From NCBI GenBank assembly GCA_028704035.1, contig JAQVLS010000125.1:1-5269 (forward strand): a DNA stretch of 5,269 nt. Reading direction: 5' to 3'. The translations under genes and the position numbers were made by a program. Within the stretch, counting starts at the first letter, position 1, and each line of letters opens with the position of its first letter. Below are positions 1 through 5,205 of this stretch, in pieces. Source of the stretch: Desulfotomaculaceae bacterium. GTDB lineage: Bacteria; Bacillota; Desulfotomaculia; Desulfotomaculales; Pelotomaculaceae. The notes beneath the pieces are model-generated. The model made no database searches. It was given only the letters and a program-made list of their open reading frames with translations, and was not told where the DNA came from.

Positions 1-123
1 TCTAAGGGCAGTTTATCCTGGCAATTTAATCAATTATAAAGCATTATAACATAATGAAAGTATTATATACACGGGAGGTATTCATACGTATTATTTTAAT
101 AAATTAAACGCAAAAATCAGTTT
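1..123. other. AT-rich intergenic stretch, no supported gene
   Basis: No gene is supported here. Two plus-strand frames are open from the left edge, with stops at 37-39 and 47-49. Either could be the last dozen codons of a gene outside the window, but both are too short to judge. An SD-like GGGAGG at 73-78 is not followed by a start codon at a useful distance. The motif GTATT occurs at 60, 78 and 88, the first two as small imperfect palindromes ending in ATAC. The inverted repeat AAAAA-tcag-TTTTT at 112-125 overlaps the end of the minus-strand gene. It is A/T only and lacks the G/C stem of a convincing terminator. Confidence 0.5.
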
Positions 124-474
124 TTATTTATAGATCTCTAGAATCACCGGCCCTTTTATTACCAATTTAACTCTGTCTCCTATTTTGAGTTCACTGCAGA
201 TCTGTGGCCTAGCCTGACCGTTATAGATGCCGGCATTGGTTCGGAAAGAAAGTTCATAATATGTAGGGAAGCGCTTCAGGCCAATACAAGTGCCAATAAT
301 ATTGCTGGTTGGGGTTAGCACCGAGAATTTAAGCAACCTGTAACCAGCCAATGTAGCTATGACAAGCAACATTACTATACCGGCCAGTTTCATGTTTTCA
401 TTAACAAGAATCGATCCTGTAACCGATATGACTAGACCGGCCAGCACCGCTAGCCCTGTCACCTTCTGTAACAT
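124..474 (-). CDS. Small membrane protein of unknown function (two TM segments plus C-terminal domain)
   Basis: I do not recognise this 116-residue protein. Its sequence shows two hydrophobic segments, at about residues 6-25 and 30-48, separated by a short polar turn (NENMK). A soluble part of about 65 residues follows, with alternating hydrophobic and polar residues suggesting beta strands, and ends in GDRVKLVIKGPVILEIYK. Positive charges at K4 and at R46/K49 suggest that both ends face the cytoplasm as a hairpin anchor; this is inference. The domain has two cysteines (C63, C93) but no recognisable catalytic motif. The beta-rich tail after two TM helices loosely recalls NfeD-type or OB-fold membrane proteins, but I cannot assign a family. 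The ATG at 474-472 is supported by AGGAGG at 488-483 with an 8-base spacer. It is transcribed away from miaB, so it is probably not functionally tied to the genes on the right. Confidence 0.82.
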   Translation of the reverse strand: MLQKVTGLAVLAGLVISVTGSILVNENMKLAGIVMLLVIATLAGYRLLKFSVLTPTSNIIGTCIGLKRFPTYYELSFRTNAGIYNGQARPQICSELKIGDRVKLVIKGPVILEIYK

Positions 475-482
475 GTTACACG

Positions 483-488
483 CCTCCT
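483..488 (-). promoter_or_regulatory. Ribosome binding site of the minus-strand membrane protein
   Basis: CCTCCT on the plus strand reads AGGAGG on the minus strand, 8 bases before the ATG at 474. This full-length Shine-Dalgarno match fixes the start codon and is good evidence that the small gene is real. Confidence 0.85.
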
Positions 489-507
489 GTCGTAAGTTTC
501 AGACAAT

Positions 508-536
508 ATAATAACCCAGACATGGTACACTGTGAA
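508..536 (-). promoter_or_regulatory. Predicted sigma-A-type promoter of the minus-strand membrane protein
   Basis: Read on the minus strand, TTCACA (536-531, five of six matches to TTGACA) is followed after exactly 17 bases by TATTAT (513-508, five of six matches to TATAAT). Transcription would begin near position 501. That gives a leader of about 27 bases containing the AGGAGG. The AT repeat immediately upstream (537-550) could act as an UP element. The call rests on motif match, spacing and position only. Confidence 0.55.
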
Positions 537-551
537 ATATATATATATTTC
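534..551. repeat. Perfect 18-bp AT palindrome
   Basis: GAAATATATATATATTTC equals its own reverse complement over all 18 bases. It overlaps the -35 hexamer proposed for the minus-strand gene. It could be an operator, an UP element or simply an AT run; the sequence alone does not decide. Two further AT-rich palindromes follow at 562-571 (GAATTAATTC, perfect) and 584-599 (7-base arms, 2-base spacer), with centres about 24-25 bases apart. Confidence 0.5.
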
Positions 552-616
552 TCCGAACAAAGAATTAATTCCTATTAAAAAAAATAATTTTTAAATTATA
601 TGCTGTAAAGCAACTG

Positions 617-638
617 TTTGCATAGGTGTATTTGCATA
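617..638 (+). repeat. Direct repeat TTTGCATA (two copies, 14-bp period)
   Basis: TTTGCATA occurs at 617-624 and again at 631-638. The second copy covers the -35 position of the proposed miaB promoter (632-637). Just upstream are the small inverted repeats TGCT-gtaa-AGCA (601-612) and GCAA-ctgt-TTGC (610-621). The placement would suit a regulator-binding site, but no known operator is recognised. Confidence 0.4.
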
Positions 639-660
639 TGGATGATTAAACCTTTATAAT
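632..660 (+). promoter_or_regulatory. Predicted promoter of miaB
   Basis: A perfect TATAAT at 655-660 is preceded, after 17 bases, by TTGCAT at 632-637, which matches only the first three positions of TTGACA. The start of transcription would be near 667, leaving a leader of about 26 bases before the TTG start. The weak -35 box, together with the TTTGCATA repeats over it, suggests either low basal expression or help from an activator; that part is inference. Confidence 0.5.
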
Positions 661-676
661 AGTTATATTCTTTCGT

Positions 677-685
677 AAAAGGCGG
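677..685 (+). promoter_or_regulatory. Ribosome binding site deciding the TTG start of miaB
   Basis: AAAAGGCGG at 677-685 resembles AAAGGAGG with one mismatch and lies 7 bases before TTG at 693. The reading frame is closed by TAG at 660-662 and has no ATG or GTG between that stop and 693. The TTG is therefore the only plausible start. Confidence 0.75.
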
Positions 686-692
686 TTACTTT

Positions 693-2021
693 TTGAAATC
701 ATATTTTATTATTACCTTTGGCTGTCAGATGAATGAGCATGATTCAGAGGTTCTCGCAGGAATGCTTGAGGCCATTGGTTATACTCCCGCTGATTCGATT
801 GAGGCTGCAGCAATAGTCCTGTTAAATACCTGTTGTGTGCGGGAAACGGCTGAAAATAAAGTATTTTCACTATTAGGACGGTTGCGCCGGCAAAAGCTTA
901 AAAACCCCGATCTAATAATAGGAGTATGTGGTTGCATGCCTCAGCAGGAAAATATGGCTGCCCGTATAGCACATCTTTTTTCTCATGTAGACCTGATATT
1001 TGGCACTCATAATGCGCACCAACTGCCCGAATTGCTTAACAGGGTCGATGCAAGCAAAAAAACCGTACAGGAGATATGGTCCGGCGCCAAGGGTATATAT
1101 GAAGGGCGCCCTGTTAAAAGGAAGGATAGTGCGCGCGCCTGGGTTACAATAACCTACGGATGTAATAATTTTTGTACATATTGTATTGTGCCGTTTGTGC
1201 GAGGGAGGGAGAGAAGCCGCAAACAGGAAGACATCGAATCAGAAGTTGCCGGTCTGGTGACCGAGGGTTATAAAGAGATTGTATTGCTAGGCCAGAACGT
1301 TAACTCCTATGGTAAAGATTTGGCATGTAATCAAGACTTCGCGTCACTGTTGCAATGTCTGGAAGGTATAAACGGGCTTGAGCGGATCCGTTACATGACC
1401 TCCCACCCAAGGGATTTCAACGATAAGCTGATCAGCACGATAGCAGGCTTGCGCAAGGTCTGTGAACATTTTCACCTACCGGTCCAGGCAGGCAGCAACC
1501 GGATTTTAAAAAAAATGAACCGGGGCTATACCAGGGAACACTATCTTGGCTTGATCAAAAAGATCAGGTCTTTCGTGCCTCAATCCAATATCACCACCGA
1601 CATCATGGTCGGTTTTCCGGGTGAAAATGACAATGATTTCAGCGATACCATGGACTTGGTCCGGCAAGCCCGGTTTGACAGCGCCTACACCTTTATATAC
1701 AATATCAGGCCTGGGACACCGGCCGCCGATATGGCAGGACAGGTGCCGGAAACGGTTAAAAAGGATCGGATCCAAGCCTTAATAAAATTGCAGAATGAAA
1801 TCAGTCTGGAAAAAAACATAGAGGAGATCGGCCGGCGCCAGGATATCCTGGTGGAAGGAGAGAGCAAAAAGGAATCCGGCCTTCTGTACGGCAGGAATAG
1901 GGGCAATAAAATTGTTCTATTTCCCGGTGCCAGGAACCTTAGAGGGGCAATAGTCGGGGTGAGGATAACTGGATCTCAGATGGCCCACCTGTCGGGGCAA
2001 CCAGTGGAGACGTTAAAATAG
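693..2021 (+). CDS. miaB: tRNA-2-methylthio-N6-dimethylallyladenosine synthase MiaB
   Basis: MiaB is a cytoplasmic radical-SAM enzyme that adds a methylthio group to i6A at position 37 of tRNAs reading UNN codons, giving ms2i6A. MiaA makes the i6A substrate. The 442-residue protein has the three family domains. The N-terminal methylthiotransferase domain (about 1-135) has cysteines C11 (FGCQMNEHDSE), C47 (NTCCVRE) and C81 (GCMPQQ) for the auxiliary 4Fe-4S cluster. The radical-SAM domain (about 145-370) has C157xxxC161xxC164 in YGCNNFCTYC. A C-terminal TRAM RNA-binding domain lies at about 377-440. FVRGRERSR, MTSHPRDF, HLPVQAGSN and TDIMVGFPGE are typical of MiaB and separate it from the relatives RimO and MtaB. 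Length is normal; the longer N-terminus of the B. subtilis protein is absent. The start is TTG. It probably forms a transcription unit with the YlbF-family gene 74 bases downstream. Confidence 0.97.
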   Translation: MKSYFIITFGCQMNEHDSEVLAGMLEAIGYTPADSIEAAAIVLLNTCCVRETAENKVFSLLGRLRRQKLKNPDLIIGVCGCMPQQENMAARIAHLFSHVDLIFGTHNAHQLPELLNRVDASKKTVQEIWSGAKGIYEGRPVKRKDSARAWVTITYGCNNFCTYCIVPFVRGRERSRKQEDIESEVAGLVTEGYKEIVLLGQNVNSYGKDLACNQDFASLLQCLEGINGLERIRYMTSHPRDFNDKLISTIAGLRKVCEHFHLPVQAGSNRILKKMNRGYTREHYLGLIKKIRSFVPQSNITTDIMVGFPGENDNDFSDTMDLVRQARFDSAYTFIYNIRPGTPAADMAGQVPETVKKDRIQALIKLQNEISLEKNIEEIGRRQDILVEGESKKESGLLYGRNRGNKIVLFPGARNLRGAIVGVRITGSQMAHLSGQPVETLK

Positions 2022-2080
2022 TAATATGGAATGTGAATATGCCTTGGATTTAGCTAAATAAAACGTAAATTATAAATAGC

Positions 2081-2086
2081 AGGAGG
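2081..2086 (+). promoter_or_regulatory. Ribosome binding site of the YlbF-family gene
   Basis: AGGAGG lies 9 bases before the ATG at 2096. The 74-base gap from miaB contains a perfect 12-bp palindrome ATTTAGCTAAAT (2048-2059) with no T-run after it, so it is not a terminator. No convincing promoter is seen in the gap. TTGGAT (2044) with TAAATT (2066) is the best, weak, candidate. Readthrough from miaB is the simplest model. Confidence 0.75.
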
Positions 2087-2095
2087 TTTTAAATT

Positions 2096-2479
2096 ATGTC
2101 AATAATAGAAAAAGCCAGGGAACTTGGCAATTCCCTTTCAGAATCAAAGGAACTGAACACCATGAGAGAATCAGAAAAGATGATGATGGAAAACCAGGAA
2201 GCCAGGGATTCAATAGCGCAATTTGACGAAAAGCAAAGGGCTTACCAGGCAATCCAGGCCCAGGGCGTAGAACTGACGGAAAAACAGATAAAAGAACTAG
2301 AGGATCTGGAATTTAAAATGCTAAACAACCCCTATGTCTATAATTTTTTTAAGGCGCAGCAAGAGTTTCAGGCAATCTTGGAGTCAATAAACAATATTAT
2401 AGGTGAAGCTATTGGAGTTAAGTCCCAGGGATGCGGCTGTGGAGACGCATCCTGCGGATGTGACGGTGAATGTTCCTAA
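2096..2479 (+). CDS. YlbF/YmcA family protein, RicA-like, with a cysteine-rich C-terminus
   Basis: This 127-residue, highly charged, mostly helical protein fits the YlbF/YmcA (Com_YlbF) family: ARELGNSLSES near the start, a Gln/Glu-rich middle, and NNPYVYNFFKAQQEFQAILESIN at about 77-99. In B. subtilis the family members YlbF (RicF) and YmcA (RicA) join YaaT (RicT) in an Fe-S complex that influences RNase Y processing, competence, biofilm formation and sporulation. The position between miaB and mutS is that of ymcA, which supports a RicA-like role; function here is inferred. The C-terminus carries five cysteines (C113, C115, C120, C122, C126; pattern CxCx4CxCx3C) in a Gly-rich tail, which look suited to bind an Fe-S cluster or another metal. 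No signal peptide or membrane segment is seen. The ATG has AGGAGG upstream, and an intrinsic terminator follows 27 bases after the stop codon. Confidence 0.88.
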   Translation: MSIIEKARELGNSLSESKELNTMRESEKMMMENQEARDSIAQFDEKQRAYQAIQAQGVELTEKQIKELEDLEFKMLNNPYVYNFFKAQQEFQAILESINNIIGEAIGVKSQGCGCGDASCGCDGECS

Positions 2480-2506
2480 GAGTTAGGGGAAAAACCTTTG
2501 CAGCAC

Positions 2507-2537
2507 AACCCTGTTTAACCAGCAGGGTTTTTCTTTT
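2507..2537 (+). terminator. Intrinsic terminator after the YlbF-family gene
   Basis: AACCCTGTT (2507-2515) pairs with AGCAGGGTT (2521-2529): nine pairs including one G-T wobble, around the five-base loop TAACC. A T-rich tail at 2528-2537, broken by one C, follows. It should end transcripts coming from miaB and the YlbF-family gene before mutS. A short A-run upstream (2489-2496, GAAAAACC) can pair with GGTTTTTC (2526-2533), an alternative structure excluding this stem. Confidence 0.85.
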
Positions 2538-2553
2538 GGTTTAGAATGCCATA

Positions 2554-2562
2554 TGTTATAAT
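2554..2562 (+). promoter_or_regulatory. Extended -10 promoter for mutS
   Basis: TGTTATAAT is a perfect TATAAT (2557-2562) with the TGn extension (2554-2556) that lets sigma-A promoters work with a poor -35 box. The best -35 candidate is TTGGTT at 2536-2541, only 15 bases upstream and overlapping the terminator tail. Transcription would start at about 2568-2570, right at the Shine-Dalgarno sequence, giving a leader of only 13-15 bases. Its place directly after a terminator strengthens the call. Confidence 0.6.
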
Positions 2563-2569
2563 GTTCTCC

Positions 2570-2575
2570 AGGAGG
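2570..2575 (+). promoter_or_regulatory. Ribosome binding site deciding the GTG start of mutS
   Basis: AGGAGG lies 7 bases before GTG at 2583. The next in-frame ATG (2598, codon 6) would sit 22 bases from this site, too far. GTG is therefore the preferred start. Confidence 0.85.
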
Positions 2576-2582
2576 TATTCCG

Positions 2583-5174
2583 GTGAGTTTTACGCCAATG
2601 ATCAGACAGTATCTAAAGATTAAAAAACAATATCCGGACGCGATCCTTTTTTTTCGATTAGGTGATTTTTACGAGATGTTCTTTGATGACGCTCTGTCAG
2701 CGTCAAAAGAGCTTGAAATAACCCTTACCGGCAGGGACGGAGGACAGAAGGAACGCGTTCCCATGTGTGGTGTGCCGTATCACGCCGTTGACGGATATAT
2801 CGCCAGGCTTATTGGCAGAGGATACCATGTGGCTATTTGTGAGCAGGTGGAGGACCCGGCGGCGTCAAAAGGGATTGTAAAACGAGAAGTTGTACGGGTA
2901 ATCACGCCAGGCACGGTGATGGAAGGAAACTTCCTGGAAGAAAGGAGGAACAACTACCTGGCTTGCACCGTCCGCAGCGACAAAGGCTACGGTCTGGCTG
3001 TCACTGATGTGACTACCGGGACTTTTATGGTAAGTGCTCTGACAGGACAAAAAGCAGGCGTTGAACTAGCTGACGAACTGAACCGGTTAATGCCCTCAGA
3101 ATTGGTTGTGCCACTGTCTATGGTTGACAGCTTTTCACGGGGTTTAAAATTAAGGGGGCAACCTCTTGTCAGCGGTTACAAAGACGAGGCTTTTAATTTG
3201 GTTGTCGCGGAGGGGGCGCTGGAAGAGCAGTTTGGGCCAGGCGCTTTTTTTGCATCAAAAATTTCAGAGCCGGAAATAGCGGCCTGCGCTGCCGGCGCAC
3301 TGGCGAGCTTCTTAAAGAATACCCAAAAAAGAAGCATAGCCCATATCAACAGGATACAGTTTTATATGCCCGGCAGATATATGACCCTGGACGCAACGAC
3401 GAGGAGAAACTTAGAACTGTCCAGGTCCATATCAGACAACACGAAAAAATATACACTGCTATCGGTGCTCGACTACACTGTTACCTCTATTGGTGCCAGG
3501 ATGCTTCGGAACTGGATCGAACAGCCACTGTTGATACAGGAAGAAATCACGGCCCGCCAGGACGCGGTTGATGAATTTGTTAAAAATGCTTTTTACCGTA
3601 AGGAGCTAAAAGAAGAGCTGAAAAATATTTATGACCTAGAAAGGCTGGCCGGTAAAATATCTTTTGGCGCGGCAAATGCCCGCGATCTGATCGCGCTGAA
3701 AATATCTTTATTCTGCCTGCCGCCGCTCAAGAAAATGCTGAGACAGGCACATTGCGTTCTTTTAAAAGAAAAAGAGGGGACCATTGACGCGATGGAAGAT
3801 ACCGCGGAACTATTGAGCCGGGCTATAGAAGACGATCCGCCGCTGTCCCTGCGAGACGGAGGAATAATTAAGGCCGGTTTTAACCTGGATGTGGACAAGT
3901 ACCGTTCAGCCGGAAAGGAAGCCAGGTTGATGCTGACCCGGCTAGAGGAAAGAGAGCGCCTGCGTACCGGTATAAAGTCCCTTAAGGTCGGCTTTAATAA
4001 GGTTTTTGGTTATTACATTGAGATAACCAAATCAAACCTTGATCATGTGCCGGAGGACTACAGTCGCCGGCAGACTCTCGCCAATGCGGAAAGATATATC
4101 ACGCCGGAGCTCAAGGGGTATGAAGACCTTGTTTTAGGGGCGCAGGAAAGGCTGCTGCATCTGGAATATAAAATTTTTAACGATATCCGGGAGCAACTTA
4201 CAGCGCAGATCCGGCGGATACAGACCACAGCGTCAGCTGTAGCTGAGATCGACTCGCTGTGTTCCCTGGCGGAAGCCGCCTTTAATAATAATTATGTGCG
4301 ACCGGAAATACTAAACAACGGTCGGCTTATGATCAAGGACGGCCGGCACCCGGTACTGGAAAAGGTTATGGGTGCGGGACAGTTTGTGCCTAACGACACT
4401 GATATGAATTGCGAAGGAGCTAGACTGCTGCTGATCACCGGACCGAATATGGCAGGTAAGAGTACTTACATGCGTCAGACAGCCATAATTGTATTGATGG
4501 CACAGACGGGGAGTTTCGTACCGGCTTCCAGGGCGGGGATTTCGCTGGTTGACCGTATATTCACCAGGATTGGGGCGTCAGACGACATTGCCGGCGGACA
4601 TAGCACCTTTATGGTTGAAATGAATGAATGCCGCGCCATTGTAGAGGGAGCGACTGAGAAAAGCCTGATTGTCCTGGACGAAGTTGGGCGGGGCACCAGT
4701 ACGTATGACGGGATCAGTATTGCCAGGGCGCTGGCGGAATATATCCACCACAAAATCAAAGCCAAGACATTGTTTTCAACACATTACCTGGAACTCACCG
4801 ATCTAGACAAGGAACCGGGGATCACCAATATGAACGTGGCGGTAAAAGAAGAAGGCGATCAGGTTATTTTTCTAAGGAAAGTTATTCCCGGCAGGGCGGA
4901 CCGGAGCTACGGTATCCATGTGGCCAGGCTGGCGGGCTTGCCGGCTGAAATAATTGAGCGCTCCGCACAGATTTTAAAATATTTGGAAAACACCGACAAA
5001 GCACCTTCACTGACTGCGGCAGCCGCTGACAACGGAAACGTTATGAGCAGAGAAATAGAAAATGAGACTATTAAAGAGCTGCGCCACCTGGACATATTAA
5101 GCATGACACCGTTGGAGGCGATCAACAAGTTGTACCTGCTACAGAAAAAAATAGATGATGGCAGTATGCCTTAA
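2583..5174 (+). CDS. mutS: DNA mismatch repair protein MutS
   Basis: MutS is the cytoplasmic ATPase that finds mismatches and small loops after replication and recruits MutL. The 863-residue length is normal. Domain I (about 1-125) carries the mismatch-probing motif GDFYEMF (27-33, with F29 and E31). A connector (about 130-260) and the core and lever region (about 270-570) follow, interrupted by the DNA clamp (about 430-520). The ATPase domain (about 580-800) has Walker A GPNMAGKST (620-628), STFMVEM (674-680), Walker B LIVLDEVGRGTS (695-706; D699, E700), the switch histidine in FSTHY (731-735) and RSYGIHVARLAGLP (774-787). A C-terminal helical piece (LDILSMTPLEAINKLYLLQKKI, split at about 836-857) ends it. 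The linker at 800-835 lacks an obvious QLSFF-like clamp motif. A T8 run lies at codons 22-24. The gene has its own predicted promoter, and no terminator follows. Confidence 0.98.
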   Translation: MSFTPMIRQYLKIKKQYPDAILFFRLGDFYEMFFDDALSASKELEITLTGRDGGQKERVPMCGVPYHAVDGYIARLIGRGYHVAICEQVEDPAASKGIVKREVVRVITPGTVMEGNFLEERRNNYLACTVRSDKGYGLAVTDVTTGTFMVSALTGQKAGVELADELNRLMPSELVVPLSMVDSFSRGLKLRGQPLVSGYKDEAFNLVVAEGALEEQFGPGAFFASKISEPEIAACAAGALASFLKNTQKRSIAHINRIQFYMPGRYMTLDATTRRNLELSRSISDNTKKYTLLSVLDYTVTSIGARMLRNWIEQPLLIQEEITARQDAVDEFVKNAFYRKELKEELKNIYDLERLAGKISFGAANARDLIALKISLFCLPPLKKMLRQAHCVLLKEKEGTIDAMEDTAELLSRAIEDDPPLSLRDGGIIKAGFNLDVDKYRSAGKEARLMLTRLEERERLRTGIKSLKVGFNKVFGYYIEITKSNLDHVPEDYSRRQTLANAERYITPELKGYEDLVLGAQERLLHLEYKIFNDIREQLTAQIRRIQTTASAVAEIDSLCSLAEAAFNNNYVRPEILNNGRLMIKDGRHPVLEKVMGAGQFVPNDTDMNCEGARLLLITGPNMAGKSTYMRQTAIIVLMAQTGSFVPASRAGISLVDRIFTRIGASDDIAGGHSTFMVEMNECRAIVEGATEKSLIVLDEVGRGTSTYDGISIARALAEYIHHKIKAKTLFSTHYLELTDLDKEPGITNMNVAVKEEGDQVIFLRKVIPGRADRSYGIHVARLAGLPAEIIERSAQILKYLENTDKAPSLTAAAADNGNVMSREIENETIKELRHLDILSMTPLEAINKLYLLQKKIDDGSMP

Positions 5175-5192
5175 AGGTCTTTAGTTATTGAT

Positions 5193-5198
5193 AGGAGG
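5193..5198 (+). promoter_or_regulatory. Ribosome binding site of the downstream hydantoinase-like gene
   Basis: AGGAGG lies 7 bases before the ATG at 5206. The 31-base gap after mutS has no terminator hairpin or clear promoter, so co-transcription with mutS is likely. Confidence 0.8.
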
Positions 5199-5205
5199 TA
5201 GATAC

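Noticed and set aside
1..49. Possible C-terminal end of a plus-strand gene entering from the left
   Set aside because: Two frames are open to the edge, for 12 and 15 codons, with nothing to choose between them. Too short to support a gene.
112..125. AAAAA-tcag-TTTTT hairpin as a terminator for the minus-strand gene
   Set aside because: The stem is A/T only, overlaps the stop codon, and is not followed by a separate T-run on the minus strand.
507..512. Plus-strand TATAAT at 507-512
   Set aside because: No matching -35 box lies 15-19 bases upstream, and the nearest plus-strand gene is 180 bases away with a better-placed TATAAT at 655. The same bases serve the minus-strand -10.
522..578. Small plus-strand open frame of 18 codons starting ATG at 522
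   Set aside because: It has no ribosome binding site, its composition simply follows the AT repeat, and it lies across the proposed minus-strand promoter.
1506..1906. Minus-strand open frames inside miaB (1506-1775 and 1685-1906)
   Set aside because: They lie antisense within the conserved coding sequence of MiaB and show no family resemblance; they are by-products of its codon use.
2048..2059. Palindrome ATTTAGCTAAAT between miaB and the YlbF-family gene as a terminator
   Set aside because: It has no loop, a weak A/T stem and no T-run after it.
2865..5128. Minus-strand open frames inside mutS (2865-3050, 3629-3898, 4475-4765, 4907-5128)
   Set aside because: All are fully inside mutS, whose protein is conserved over its full length, and their translations resemble no known protein.
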